64,000 bases of DNA from Polydactylus sextarius (lineage: Eukaryota > Chordata > Actinopteri > Polynemidae). Below, piece after piece: positions 40,523 to 55,233 of this stretch; position 1 is the stretch's first letter, and each line of letters starts with the position of its first letter. Where the stretch lies: the NCBI GenBank assembly GCA_016801845.1, contig CM028923.1, positions 9,136,001-9,200,000 of the forward strand, read 5' to 3'. The position numbers and the translations under genes were made by a program. The notes beneath the pieces are model-generated. The model was not told the DNA's origin. It saw only the letters and a list, made by a program, of their open reading frames with translations, and ran no database searches.

Positions 40523-43500
40523 CCTTGCATTTAATCACAAGAGTAATGTTTTGTACTCTTTCCTCATGGTTGTCATAGCACACTCACTGCTGGATACGCA
40601 TGTCTTAACACTGACTCTTATAACCCATGGCAAGCAACCTGTGTTGAATTGTTTCATTTTATTTAAATGGCTTTAATTAGCTTTCATTTATTGGTAGAGG
40701 GAGCTGAGGCCCTGGGCAAGGCTCTCACAACCTGGAGTTGAGCAACTTTCTATCAGTGAACAAATTACACTGAGGCGTAGCTCTGATGAAGGCCATTTTA
40801 CAGTCTGCACATCAGGAGCTGACTGAAACAAGACCCCAATGGTAAAATAGAGCAGAGCGCACACGCTGTTACATTTTTAAAAATATAACAGAGGAGCTAA
40901 TGTGCCCGGTGCCCATTTTCCAGCACTGGAGAAAAATAAGAGGAAGAAGAAGAAGGTAGATTTTCATACTTGACAGTTTTATGAAGACAAGTCATTCGTG
41001 AGCATTTTATCAGCGGCTGTCACAACTGACACATGGTACAGTTTATCTGCATCCAGTCACATATCACAAAGACAGCGTGCCTAAATGTGACAGGAGAGGG
41101 CTTCACAGAAGGCAAATGCAGGACCTACATGTCTGAGAGAGTCACCGGGGGCTCACAGCCCTGCATGTCAAATATTAAAGGGTGAATACATTGATGATGT
41201 TTGTTGATGTCAACAAACACACACAGCAGCCATGTTTAATCTCAGCATACATCTTCACCAACATCATGTGGGATCAGGTCAAATTGATCTTAGGTGATGA
41301 ATTCCATATTTGATATTTTTACTTAGACCTGGCACTACTACATTAATATGCTATTATTACATCCAAAAGTATTATATTATATTATATATAAAACATAACA
41401 GATTTAAAATAAGATCAACGGGAAAAAAATGTAGAAAGCTGCACGTACCGGACCACCATGACTGTTTACCATTGGCCGTCATTCAAATGACAGAGGGGGC
41501 AAATCCCACTCAGTTTGACCTCTCCCTCTCTGTGCAACCATTACCGAGCAGACTTAGTAAATTGAACTAATCATCTTTGATTAAGCACTGACTCTGGGCC
41601 TGTGATACAGCAAAGACAAAGGTCATTCTTCATAATGCAATATGACATCGCAGCTTGAATTGTCGAGGCAGTCTGCCGTGCACATGCAGCACAGTGGTTA
41701 CGAGGGTTGGAGGGGGTGGGGACAGTAATTGCACATCATTCATTTAGACGGATCTGAATACAGCCTATATAATGTAAATACTTACAGTACAAACATGTTC
41801 CAGCTTTACTGAGAGGCAGGAGACTACAACCATGTAGTTAGTCATTTAAATGAGTCTTCATCAACCTTAGTGGATGTACTCCACATGTGAAAAGCAGTCA
41901 AAAATACAAAGAGAGCTGTCTGGCAGATTGTGGCTTAGTTATGTGGACACACATCTTGAGAGACTTTAATAATTCATGCATAATATTTCATCTAAAGTTT
42001 CACGCTGATTGTGTTGTGACATCTCTGCAGCATCAATATTCCATGTGTTTGTTTTCAAGACGACAAAAGAGGACTCTTCTCCACTTCATTAAAACAATTC
42101 CTGCTTCCTAATGTTTTTCAACACCAGTCTTTTTGTCGAAGCACAACAGCGCCCGGAGAATTCCACCGTCCCTTAAACGCTTTTGACTAAGGGAAACACT
42201 GCAGCGAGACGAAGACACATCGCTGACAGTACTCCTATACAGAGGGCCGGCGTCTTACCACTATCAACTGTGTTTGCAACGATGTGTCAGGGCTTTGCGA
42301 GTTTCATCGTCAGGCATAGTTTCACATGAATATGCAAAGCGTTTCGAATGCCAAGCTGCCAAAAGCTGGAATAGAGCAGAAATGGTGCAGCAACAGCCCG
42401 TCGCTATTGTGGAGATCTAAGCTTCTACACGTGATTTATTTTTTATACCAAGGCGAGTGCTCAGTTGCCTACAAATGGAGTGATCAAAAAAATTCTGCTA
42501 TTTACTGTGTTCTTATGATTTTCCTCTGCCCACTATGACAAACCTATTTGGCAATAGGGCTCCATAGGGGCTTGACTGTGCCTGAGAATGTCATTTTGAA
42601 AGATCATATTTTGTTTTCAGGGAAAATGGTTTAACACATTGATTTTTTAACTCTGTTTAGAAAGCTCAAGGCAGATTTGTTTACAGAATTCATTTTGTGT
42701 CGCAGTTACAGATACAGGAGGAGTTATTTCTTTCCTTTTGCTAACAATGATGAAACAATTTACTTAAGTCAATATCAGATTACAAAAACAATTACTGCAT
42801 TTGTTTTCCACAATATCGTTAAATGACTTATAATCCATTTACGTCTTTGGGCATTCATTTCACAAGAAGTAGCTCATTCAAGCTTCAATTTGTGCGCTTC
42901 TGGACCCAAATGTTTGCAAAGCTACTTACCAGCACTTCTCTGCAGGGACTGGAAAGCTTGCCTTGTTTATAAGAGAGGGAGAAATATAATTTGAATAAGC
43001 TTTTAATCTGTGGAGAGATGATCCAAAGGACTCAGCTGCTGCTGACTCCCATTTCAGGACACAATCTCCTTACAATGATGGGACTCTATTATCATTCGGT
43101 GGCACATACACAAGTGAACAAGTGGAAAATCATCTAACGAAGACAGCAGGAGAGGTGGGGAACCTACGGTGCTGCTCACTTTTTAATGGCCTCAAGGAGA
43201 TAGGATGTTATTCACTATGCAAAATTACTTCTCAAACAGTAAATAGTTCTCTTGGAAAAACTCCATGGTTGGAAGTAACAAAATAAATCAATTCCTCCCT
43301 TCTTAAAAAAAAAAAAAAAAAATCTGAAAATATTTATAAAACTCAGTCAATTTACTTTTACTTAAGCGATTTTTTAAAATCATAGTGTCACAGCTGGACA
43401 CAACCAGGGAATATGACTTATTCCCTCACAGCATTATGGTGTAGCTTTAATTATTTTAGCGGCGACTGCAGTGTGAGCCGGTAGACTGTGAAGAGGACAA

Positions 43501-43737
43501 TTTGAATGACTGACAAAGAAATGCACACACACACACACACACACTAAATTGTGCATCAGATCTCTGACGCACGCAAAGTTTTAATTTAGATGGAGACGTG
43601 ATTTGAAAATAGAGCCTGTGTGAAAAGCGTGTTGTTATTGTCTTATAGGCAGTTATCAATTTCACTTTATAAATCTGTAATCCGTGAGTCACACAGCATC
43701 CTCCAGGAGATGGAGACGCTCAACTTCACATTTAGCG
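40523..43737. other. Non-coding DNA, nothing coding recognised
   Basis: A CA run at 43,524-43,544 and poly(A) near 43,305. The 42,110-42,330 stretch is unusually rich in CG dinucleotides for the window but lacks promoter motifs I can name. Confidence 0.5.
41198..41219. repeat. Perfect palindrome with forkhead-like half sites
   Basis: TGTTTGTTGA-TG-TCAACAAACA: exact 10-bp arms with a 2-nt spacer. Each arm resembles a forkhead (TGTTTRY) site. Binding is inference. Confidence 0.75.
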
Positions 43738-43858
<121 letters not shown>

Positions 43859-45540
43859 ATTGACATTTTCCTGTTTGTTTTTGTTTGTTTGTTTGTTTGT
43901 TTGTTGTTTGTTTTTAGGCAGACCACTGTATAAAAGCTGTGAGTGTGGAATCCACTATGGGATTCATACAATCCACATTAAGTTTGACAGTTTGTTATAA
44001 AATAAAATTAAGCGGCATTATTTTGTGATCATGTATTCTTGTTTGCAAGAGTACGACAGCTCATAAGGGGCTTTACCCTGCGTGCCACTCAATAAATGCA
44101 GAAAATAACCCGAGTACAGAAAACTGCTGTTGCATTTGCATTTGTTTACTTGTATTTTTTGCATGTTGCTCCCCGTCTCTCTCTCTCTTTCTGTGTTCCT
44201 CCACTCTTTCCTGTCGTCTGTCTTTTTGGAAAAAAAAATGAATGTCCGTCGAAATAACTTTAGAAAAAAAAATGTTCCAAATGTTCAAGTATTTTCTTTT
44301 GAAGTGAATAACAGCACACTTTTTAATTTTCCCCCCTTATACCCTTATTTTTTTACACAAGTACTTTTACGGCTCACTTGAATAAAATGTCTTTAAAGGA
44401 AACATTACTTTCACTTGAGTAAAGATATCGCGGCCTCTTCCGCTTCAGGTGGCAGTAATATAAATGCAAACCGGGGCGTAATATTTCCACTTATACATTA
44501 AACATAAACAAGTGGAGTTGTCGTAAAGGTTGAAGGAAGCTGTCATAAAGTACAGTTTGTGCTGCTGTAACAAAGGGTACGGCAGTGTGAGGTTGTGAAA
44601 ATAGGATGTTTCACTCGCCCATTTTCTTCATTAGCTTCCATTGTTGTGACAGTCTGAAGATAAATTGGCTGAAATAGCTGAGTCATGTAGATATGGTTTT
44701 TGAGGACAGACTGCACTTGGCTAATTACGGCTCTAAGAGACAACAAAACAACTCGGAGAGCTTGACAAATTTAGACAATAGACCATTAAGTGCACTTGAA
44801 ATCACCGAGTTATCATCAAGCCTTTTTATCTGACTGTAATTATTTTTTATTGCAAATGTTTGTGGGGGGAAAGCTGCTATTCATAAGCAGCCAGTGTGCA
44901 GCTGAGATTTCAGAGGGCAGAATTAAACTTGCAAATTTCTATCATCTGTGATTAATGCCAGTACATATTCACTACCAAAAACAAAATTACTGTTGAACCC
45001 ACTCAGGGAGAGAAGATGGAAATCAGGACAATTCTAAAGATACTGATTGCAGAGGGGGGGGTGGCGGTCGACTGATGTAATTCTTCAATTGTGTTATGAG
45101 TCGAAGCCGACAAGAATTACATGGACAAAGAAACACGAGGATTTAAAGATAACACTTTATTGGTATTCCTGATCAGCGGCGTTATGCTTCAATGTAACTT
45201 TCGCATTAAATTTCTCGTTGTGATGATAAGAAATGCAGCAAATGAAAATATGCCCTAAATTCATCTCTCCTTGGGGATTAGAAAGTGTTTTTTTTTTTTT
45301 TGCTACAGTCTGGGGAGAAAGAGAGAGAGAGAAAGGCTCCTGATTGAGGTAGAAGAATAAAAAAAAAAAATCTTACAGGAAAAAAATCATTTTCTGAAAA
45401 CATGATATTCAACCCAAAGACAGTGAGTCTGCAGGAGTGAGAATTAGTGGGTGTGAGCAGGTATGTCACAGGAGTTTAGTCACTGCATTAGGTCAGGATT
45501 ATTGACCACGGTGATTTACTTCAACCCTTTTAGCTTCTGG

Positions 45541-45544
<4 letters not shown>

Positions 45545-45583
<39 letters not shown>
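45545..45583. repeat. AT microsatellite
   Basis: A 39-bp AT run. The overlapping plus-strand frame at 45,463-45,786 owes its length to the run and is not a gene. Confidence 0.95.
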
Positions 45584-45584
<1 letters not shown>

Positions 45585-46846
45585 CTTTCCATTCCTCTTT
45601 ATTTTCAGAAGTTCACAGAGAGAGAGAGTTAATGCTGAGAGGCATCCGGCCTTTCTCACTCTGCCGCTGTTTCATTCAGCTAAACAGCTGAGTAGAAGTG
45701 TAATTACTGTTCTAGCACAATTTCTCATCTCTAAAAAAAATACAGAAAAACAGATAAGACCATTAAACAATATATATCACTGCTAGTCCTGTACATTAGA
45801 TGCCCAGTGTTAGTAGGGCACAGTGTGTGAAGGCACAGAATATGTGATATTGTGATGTTTTCTCCAGCGATAGTGTCCTCGGTAATGATTGCGATTGCTT
45901 GTAGTAATGAAACTTGCTTCTTGAATAGTTTCCTCTCAACAAAAGATGGTTTCTTTTTCTCCATACTTGCCAATTTCCTGTGTATGAGAGGACCTATTCC
46001 TGCTGTCATTTTAAGCAATGACAAATGACAAATGCTAATAAACTCGTCTGAAAAGTGCACCTCGAGCTTGTGCGACGACATCGCGTGTTTTGTTTTCAGA
46101 TAATTGCCTTTACAGCATGTAACACGTCTCCACGCTGACATGTTTCACATGCAGCAAAACTCAGGAGCCCCCTTCCTCAAAGTTATAACAACGCTCCGCA
46201 CTGTGAAGAGGATTGTGGGGTGCGGGGGGGGGTATCAGATAGCAATGAGCAGTGGCTTCTTTTTTTTCTTTTTTCTAAAACATAACACCTTGCAGTCAGG
46301 AAGGCTTCAAATATCCAGAATTGATTTATAAACTTGGAAGACAAGGCGCTGAGAAAATCGAGTGGAGGAAAAAAAAATGTTTACTTACATTGTTTGTGCA
46401 TTTGAATGTGTGCATATGTGAGCTTCCTTGTGCAGATGTGTGATTTTCAGATGACTTTAAAATAGTAACAGCTTATAAGATGCAGCTCTCAAGATGTCGC
46501 GCAGCGCCGGCTGCACATAATAAATGTGGAAATAAAACCAACAGCATCTGTGATAGTCTTCCCAGACTTTATTTTAGGGTGTATTGGGACCCTATATAAT
46601 AAAGGCAAGTTTAATAGGCTGCTGTGTCAGAGCTGTGCTGAGGGATGAAAAAGGGTTCCTGACACCAGCTAAGCCCCTGAGAACTCCTGACAGCAAAGGA
46701 TTGTGGGCCATAGAGCAGGAGTCTGTGCATAGTCCTGATTATTATCCTGTTCCCAGCAAAGCAGCGTAGCATGAGGAGCATGAAGTTGCTACCTCTCAAT
46801 TAACATCACAACCGCTCTCAGGGGGTTTACAAATACACAACATATA

Positions 46847-46888
46847 GTGTGTGTGTGTGTGTGTGTGTGTGTGTCAGCACATGCGTAG

Positions 46889-46935
<47 letters not shown>
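46847..46935. repeat. Interrupted GT microsatellite
   Basis: GT runs at 46,847-46,874 and 46,887-46,935, split by CAGCACATGCGTA. Confidence 0.95.
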
Positions 46936-46936
<1 letters not shown>

Positions 46937-47999
46937 ACACAATGGATAACAATTGCCAGGGGTTGTCAAACTGATTTCCCTGCCACAAAGCCATCATGGT
47001 GTGCCTGTGGCCGCCGCGTCGCCTCAGCCAATTAAAAATCAATTAATCAGCTCAAAGTCTTTGCTCCTGCTAATGGACTCTGTGTGCTTGGATTGATAAG
47101 AGCTCATGGTTGGTGTTGATGCTGTTATGCCTCCTTCGCTATTATATTTCAACAAAAGCTATATTTTTTTTTAATCTGGACAATCTAATGAAGACAGAAA
47201 GCAATTTGTTCAGGGTTATAAGTTAATTAGCTTGCACCTCATGCGATGTTCCCAAATGAAACTTTGTGGTAATTTCAAGTAATCTATGTATTTTGTGTTT
47301 CGCTAGCACTTCGCTAGCACTTTCGCTACTGTTTGAAGCATTAATATAAGTGTTAGTATTTGAGTATTAAATAAGAGGCATATGCATGTGTATTGCTTAT
47401 ATATTAGACATACAACACTCTAAGTCTTAAAACAACAATATGCTGTAGTATCAGGTGTCAGTGGTCACCAGCTGACTCAGGTTTCTCATTTACACCAACA
47501 TTAATGGCGCATATCGTAAACAGCAACAGCTCTGGTCTTTTTTTAACCTCTTAATTAGCCTAGTTAATGGCTCCAATACTTTAACTGTATAAATACTGTG
47601 AATAGATAACTGTACTATACTGTGTTAATAACAGCATCGTGGTCATCAAAAGGTTGGCATTTTTATTACTAAATGAGCAATATGTTAGCAATGCCAAATC
47701 ACAGTACAAGACTGATGCTTAGTGTGATGACACAGCCATGCAACTGCGGTATAGTTAGGCTGACATTAGCTTTTTATTTCTGCCAATACTATTTAGGCTT
47801 CAAAAATCTTCCAAAAACTTTTCCATCTGCTCATAGCTCAGTAGTGCTAAGACATCTTACTAGATTCACAGAAAAAATGGGGGCAAAATGTTTAAAATGT
47901 AGATCAGACTAGTTGCCAGGTAACCAGCAGGGACTGGTTGAATTGATGTTTTCACACTTCACATCTTTAGGTGCCTCAGGTGTTGGTAGGCAGTTATGG

Positions 48000-48180
48000 T
48001 TATCTTTGAGGAGAGCTAGGCTAGAGCTGGGCTAGCTGTGTCCCCCTGTGTTCAGTCTATATGCTAAGCTAAACGAACTATGTGCTGCATCTAGCTACAC
48101 ATTTGCCATAGAGTAATATCAATTCTCATATCTAACTCTCACCAAGAAAAGCAAATAAGCCCATTTCTCAAAATGCTGTG
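48000..48180 (+). repeat. AGCTTAGC-type dispersed repeat, second location
   Basis: GGGCTAGCTGTGTCCCCCTG, then TATATGCTAAGCTAAAC, ATCTAACTCTCACCAAGAAA and CCCATTTCTCAAAATG line up in the same order as the copy at 31,485-31,655. The orientation is the same as that copy. Confidence 0.55.
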
Positions 48181-48530
48181 GACAAGTGCTGCATGTTTGC
48201 TAGCGTACTTATGCTTTCCACAATGGATATGATTCAATATTACTATGTCGTGCTTCTACGCAGTCCTCTGTGACCACTTTTCTCCAGATCTGAGTCTAGT
48301 CCATAAGAGCTTTCTCCGCCTTATCATGTCATATAAAATTATCTTCCTGGATCCAATACATGCCTCTCTCTTCAGCTGCCTATCTTTGCTCCATCTTTAT
48401 CCATCAACTTCGTCTATTTCTTCCTGCAGCCCTATGTTGTGTTCCCTAGCCCTCTTTCTAACCCACTCCCAGCCTCACTTTCCATCTGCTATCTCCCCCT
48501 CACTTGCCTCAGGGACATCTGTATGTACAC

Positions 48531-48635
<105 letters not shown>

Positions 48636-49482
48636 CTTCCCAGCAAAGCCAGAAGGATAAGGTTCTCCAGAGGTCAGACTTGTGATGGACATACCGGCCA
48701 ATACTGACACTGACCCAAGCTGCTTGGAGGCAGCCTGTAGTGGCCTCTAGCCTCGATTGCCTCTGGTCAATTCCCAGAACAGTACACAGGATCTTATCGG
48801 AGGAGAAGAGAGTTCATTTCTGAACTGTCCTTCTACAGATGACGCAGACTTTGAGGGTGTCAGCGCTGTGTCACCTGTAAAAAGGCAAATCAGCCTCTAT
48901 CATCACCCTGTTGTCACCTTCTAGACACTGTCACCACCACACACAAGTTGATCAGATGTGTCACTGCCACTCTCTTTCACTCACACACATACACACACAT
49001 TACCTCATGTAGACATACCAGAAAGAATCCACACATCATCCTGAATGTACACCTGGCAGGTCTGAGTGACAGCAGCATGCGCTGAACATATACGGCAGAC
49101 ATTTTTGAGTGACAACGATGTCGCTTTCCACAACAATGCAATTAAAAGCTACAATAATCGACTACAGGGAGTGAGTGAGGCTATTATGCTGTCAGGGAGC
49201 TGACGGATTTAAGACAGCGGCATTGTAAAGGCTCCTACTTGATGATGTAAAATTAAAATTTTCCCCTCAGTTACTACACCTCCCTTGTCCTCCTTCTCCT
49301 CTCCCCCTTAATGCAAAGCGGAAAACGGATTCATTGTGCTGTGCACTGTAGTACCCCCCGTTTTCATTATCATCTTTAACAACTGTCTGTGGCATGTTTA
49401 CAAGCCCACTCCTTTGAAATCATGGCATCACTTTTCCTCATCCCCCTGCAACGCCTATGGAGCTACACAGAACAGAGGACCT

Positions 49483-49496
49483 CTACCCCCTAGTGG
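49483..49496 (-). promoter_or_regulatory. Candidate CTCF site
   Basis: The minus strand reads CCACTAGGGGGTAG, one base from the common CTCF core CCACTAGGGGGCAG. No binding data are available. Confidence 0.35.
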
Positions 49497-50852
49497 TTCA
49501 GATGAGTAATGTACCTGAGAGGTTGCTGTCACAGCTTTGCTTCAGTGTCGACAAAGAAAAAGCATGGTTGCACACCACTGAGTACAATATAATACAAATA
49601 TTCATATGAATGATATGGTTTCTGGATTTCCTTTCTTACCTTTATCAAACATGTGCTGAGTAATGGTAATCCCAAATAGCAAAACATCCAAAAAAGTACT
49701 TTAATTGCAAAAAGAGTATGTGAAAATGGGTTTGAGGGCTTAAGTCACTGGTGTGTAGTGAATCCATGCATGTGCTGGAAAGATTACTTATTGTGCAGCC
49801 TGATCATACATATGCAAATGCTCTCTCATGATCCCAGAGCATTGAAAGAATTACAGTGAGCATCCGTCACACTGAAAGACTCTATACTGGCCCATATAAT
49901 CACTCAGCTGAATTGAGGGCAAGTGGAAAAGAAAGGAGGTGTTTTTCTTTCTCTCCACATCAGCTTTCAAAGGCCAGAAAGAGAGAGCGGGAGCGCTCCA
50001 ATGTACTGCTGCTCACACGGTTTTGAATCATTTTCAAAGACCTTTCTTACCAAACACCACCACCCCCTCCTCCACCCCTCCATGCACACTGATGGGGTAC
50101 AGTTTTTTGGTAAATATTTGATAGTGTGGCCTGGTGTCTTTGAGACATGGAACACGTCCATGAGGAGTTGTTTTTAGGTCAACTCCAAGACCGCTTTTCT
50201 TCTTCTACTCCTTCTTCTCACTCTTCCTCCTCCTGCAACGGACAGGATATGATAGGCAGAGGAGATTTGTTTGAAATTTGCCCCAGCACAGACAAAAAAA
50301 ACCCATCAGGCGTGTGTGTGTAAGTGTGTCAGGAGATAACCGAGGATCCCCCCCGCCTCTTTGCTTTCCGCCCGTAGGGCACACATCCAATTCAGGGCTT
50401 TCATCGGAGCTTAACAATGTGCCACCTTCTGTGAGAGAACAGCAAAGTTGAGATAACCCTGAGACAACTAGAAATTATGCTTGTTGATTTGGAGTTATTA
50501 CATGGGGATATGGGGGATATTACATCATGTCAGATGTTTTGTTGTTTTGTTTAATTAACCTCAAAATGCCGGTAAATATTAAGTTAACGGCTCAGTTAAG
50601 TAGCTTTAACCGAGTAATGTCATACTTTCAAGGAATGGTCACACAGGTCACGTTCTTAGAAAGACTTATTAGGTCACCATTAACATTCATAGATGCATTT
50701 GTTCAAAACACTCATCTTGACTTGATGACTTAACAATTCTTGACAAGGTTTTTATACAGCGATGTGATCGGACTTGTTCTGCGTGTTAATGGTCCACTCC
50801 TGCCACCGCCAAGTTACACCGCCCACAGACTTCAAAGTAATGGCGAGAGACA

Positions 50853-50901
50853 GTGTGTGTGTGTGTGTGTGTGTCTGTGTCTGTGTCTGTGTCTGTGTGT
50901 G

Positions 50902-50961
<60 letters not shown>
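50853..50961. repeat. Compound GT / GTGTCT / GA microsatellite
   Basis: A GT run, four CTGTGT-type units, a second GT run, then a GA run at 50,929-50,961. The purine-only GA part follows a purine-pyrimidine alternating part. Confidence 0.95.
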
Positions 50962-50963
<2 letters not shown>

Positions 50964-52889
50964 CCAGTTGGCGGCATCAGCAAGAGGTCAACAGGGACCC
51001 AGTTAATGGGAAATCGTTATGTAAATCCAATCTAATTAAAATTAGAACCACACTAGTCAAGTCTAAGGTATGTATGGGGAGAAGGGACATTAAATCATAT
51101 TCTTACTGTGCCTCATTTGCATAACCTAATTCATCGCCACACAGCTTTTCTTCTCACACTCGTATCTGGTTGCATCTCTGAATAAATCCAACAACAACAG
51201 CTAACGGAGTCATGATATTGGACAGATAGTTATTAGAGTCACACTCGTGTCAACTTAGAGTTCAGACTTTGTGCTTTCAGACATAAACTCGTGCTTATGC
51301 CATTTCAAGCATAAGAAAAACGATGCAAACGAGGCTGTAGTAGTTGCCACTGTGTCTGACAACATGTCAAATTTTCTCTCAAATTCACCTCACAGGATTA
51401 TCCTAATAGCTCGTATGTGTGAGAGCCAAGCAGTAGGCCGTGAGTTTTAACAGCATGATTGCTGAGGCTGTCATCTGATTAGGAGGCTTAATTCCTTCAC
51501 TCTGATACATGGCAACACTGCGCTTGTGTGGGTGTAATGAACAGTTTGTATACTGTACGTATATATGTGTGCGTGTGTGTTTGAGAGACAAGAGCAAGAG
51601 AGAGCGACTTTTTAATTTAATCTGTTTCAATGTCATGCATTCATGCATCTCCAGCCCACATGGGATTATCAGATGCATGAACACATTACCTTGTAGTTTG
51701 CATCGTAACGAGAGATGCATTTTTAATTATAATAATTTCACATTTCTAATTAAACATTTGTTTGGCATTTTCACCTTTTTGGACTAAACTGAAAAAGATG
51801 ATGTATACTGAGGGTCCAAGGTTGGATTTAATGTGGGAGTTGGGATGCCAATGAACAAACAACAGTGCTGTGTTTCTGGCAGATCTATCAAATTGGTTAT
51901 CATGATTTATTCAACTAAAAAAACAAATTGACATGTAACATATTAAATGGTCAAATGTTCAGGAAAAACTGAAAACTGAAATCATTTAGCAAAATAAGAT
52001 ATGAGGACGTCAATGTCACTCTGGAGCAGAAAATCTTTTTTTTTTTTTCTGGGACGGAGGGGATTTTTGCTTTGTCTCTAAAACCTCTGACAATAGTCAT
52101 TTGCACAACAGAAACTAATGAGAAATTAATTTAGATGAGTTTCTCTTGTCACAATATTGCTAACAAATTGATTAAAAATTCCATCAGTTTACATGATGAG
52201 ATTGGCCTTCAAACCAGGGAGTTAGGGGACAGACTTGATTAGACTTTTATCTCATATGAATTATATATTTATTTATTATATTTAAAGATTTTTTTCATAG
52301 TTGTAGTTTTTTTATTGTTACACAGAATGTATGGTAACATAGATAAGCCACATGTGTATAATAAATCCTTCAAGAAAATGTATTGGAAACATGAACAAAA
52401 CACAAATCACACAATGTGGCAGGTAGATTATATTGAGATTGTATTATATATATTGTGTTGGCTGTTTTGAATTCTTTCATGTTGCATGCTTCACACATTT
52501 TCTGTTACAGTTAATTAATCCTAAACATGTCATTGAAAACAGAAGTATCATAGATGTCCCATAAAAGAAGAGCATGTTGTAAGAGCATATTTTAACCAAA
52601 GCCAAATTACAAACGTAAATATCAAAACAATAAATGTGTTAAACAACCTCCAAATCATCTACAGGTAATAACATTACATCATCTGCATATAGAAATAACA
52701 AAAAATAGAAAGTTATATTTGAATATGAGTTTTTACAAGACATTCTCTTTGTGAATGTTAATGTAGTTTTTGTCCGTGCATATGTAATGTGGAAATGAGT
52801 AACTGCATTAAGTAATGCAATGCATTTCTACAATAAGTATTATTGTATTATTATTCATTTTTATGACTGTGCAGCTATGTGTGTGAGTC

Positions 52890-53112
52890 TGTGTGTGTGT
52901 GTGTGTGTGTGTGTGAGTTGGCATTTGTTTGGGGACGTCTACTGGGGCCTGTTCAGCTCATTCGCTATGGGACAGTATCAGGTCATCACTGTACGCAGAC
53001 AGGTGCAGAACAGCTATTTTTGATTGTGGAGCAATGTACGTTGTGTGCACCTCAGCAAATCTTCTGTGTGTGTGTACATGCACAGTATATATATATATAT
53101 ATATATATATAT
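52890..53112. repeat. GT microsatellite (52,890-52,915) and AT microsatellite (53,086-53,112)
   Basis: Two short arrays separated by about 170 bp of ordinary sequence. Overlapping frames are artefacts of the repeats. Confidence 0.93.
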
Positions 53113-54824
53113 GCATGATTATGCGTGTGTGTATGTTCACATAGGCTTTAACATCATCTCAAGCTCATCTGCAGTTGTGTGTTGTATTTGCAAGAACAGC
53201 ATGTCCCCATCCTCTCTGATGTCTGTCTGTGCCCAGACAGCAAGGTCAGCCTGACTCAGACAGACAGGCAGAAAGATCTGGATGCACCTCCTCCTCCCCC
53301 AAAGGCTATGCAAACCTTCAGCAGCTGCCCATAGCCCACAGTGAACTAATATCCACCTGTGATTAACCTCACATTACCGAGCCCAACGTGTTATCGTCTG
53401 GAATTCAGAGCCTTTAGGCTGCACTGACTCATAGTGTACCCTCATAAAACGCACCATTAAACAATTATGAAGCTTTATGACTGCACCACCTGACCGTAAG
53501 CACATCTACAGCCAGTGTTGTCTTTGGAGTTTGGGGGTTTCATTTTGTAGGGGATGTAGACTGAGGGTGGTGGTGTGGGGGGTGATTACCCCACCAAAAT
53601 TATTGACACTCAGTGTCTCTGGCTCCCAGAGACTGGTCTGTTTTTAAGTGGTAACAGTGAAGCACTGAAGGTATTATCCAAATAAGATAGTTAGCTTAAG
53701 TAGCACATGTTGTAATGAGTCATGCACAAGATGTAAACTTGATTTCAACGTCTCAGGACTAAAAGACAATATCAGCTTTCAATCCATAAGATTTTCTTGG
53801 AAACATTAGCATTGTAGCCTGCATTCATCTACACAAGTAAAAAATATCAGTTAATCAGGCTGAAACAACTACAACCTTAAAAAAAGACCAAGTAATTATT
53901 TACCTTCTATAAAGATGGGGTCTGGTTACTATACAATATCCATTTACATGATGAATGACATAGCTTAAGTTAGCATGATCAAGTATTTGACACCCACTCT
54001 AAAACTACAAGTATTATCTGCAAAATTATTTGCAAAAAGGATGCGCAATTTAACACATTTTCCCCTTCAAAACTGTTATTTTTGTCAACAGTTTTACAAC
54101 AATTTTAAATTTACTAAAGTATTTAAGGTCAAAGACATTTAGTTTAAAAATCAATCACTAGATTTGCTGTGATTTAGCTGTTTCAGAGTTCTGAGAAGGG
54201 ACTTTAAAAACTCACTTCAATTTCCAAATATCTGCCAGAGCAATTTGCAATTAGCAGCATTTTGCAAGTTTCTACTTCCTAGGTACAAGGCAGCGTCTTA
54301 CCACCAATCAATCGCCCAAATGTGTAATCTTCCTTTTCTCTGTAGTCGATGTTGCAGTTTAATACCTCTTCCCAAACTGAACTGCCTCCCCAAAGTAAGT
54401 TATGAGTAATGAATTGTTATTAAACTAGATACAATTATTCGTGGAGAGTTTTGTTTTCATGTTTCAAGTGGTTTTGTAATAATCAAAACTGAATATAATT
54501 TGGCTGATATTGTTCAGAACGAATTGTCTGGTGGGTATCTCTTCCTACGAGATGTGTGAGTGATGATGAATACAAATAGGTCAAGTCTCCCTTATACTTA
54601 ATATCTTTTGTGTGCTTATTTTATGCGGGCATGTGGCCGGTGTTAGCCGTGACTCTCTAACTCTTCCTGCAGGTTACAGCTCATATCCTCCTTCATATTT
54701 TAAGCAAGAAATTCTCCCAATAAAGCTGCATTTTATTGGTGTCAGATGCTTTGCCTGTAAAATGGTGCATTGACTTCATTCCCCTCCCGTCCTTCTGATT
54801 TTTAATCATTTGCAACCTGAGATG

Positions 54825-54969
<145 letters not shown>

Positions 54970-55211
54970 GAAAGAGAGAAAAATGAGCTCCCGTCAAGAG
55001 GCTCTGTGTAATGTATTGTAACCTTCTAACAAGATGGCCACATCCCGGTCGGTGACATTGTGACATATAGTACAGAACTTGTGTGTGTTTACGTGTTAGT
55101 GTGTGTGTATGTATGGTTGTGGTTGTGTTTTAGCTCAAGGGAGCTAATAAGGCCACCACGACCAACAGAATGATGTGTCACAATGAAGGTCAGAAGTTCA
55201 TTTCTTTCGTG

Positions 55212-55233
55212 TAATGTCACACCGGTGACATTA
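55212..55233. repeat. Perfect palindrome resembling a T-box double site
   Basis: TAATGTCAC-ACCG-GTGACATTA has exact 9-bp arms. The core TCACACCGGTGACA resembles the palindromic T-box element (TCACACCTAGGTGTGA) with mismatches. It lies in non-repeat sequence. Confidence 0.65.

Larger units (their letters stand above)
43859..47999. other. Non-coding DNA, nothing coding recognised
   Basis: TTTG units at 43,880-43,912 and short 11-bp tandem units at 47,299-47,325 (TCGCTAGCACT). The 136-codon minus-strand frame at 45,731-46,141 is the longest frame outside simple repeats, but it has no recognisable domain. Confidence 0.5.

Noticed and set aside
45731..46141. 136-codon minus-strand frame, the longest outside simple repeats
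   Set aside because: No recognisable domain, splice context or promoter. This length is expected occasionally by chance in 64 kb.
47299..47325. Short tandem of TCGCTAGCACT
   Set aside because: Only about two and a half units. Too short to be more than local slippage.
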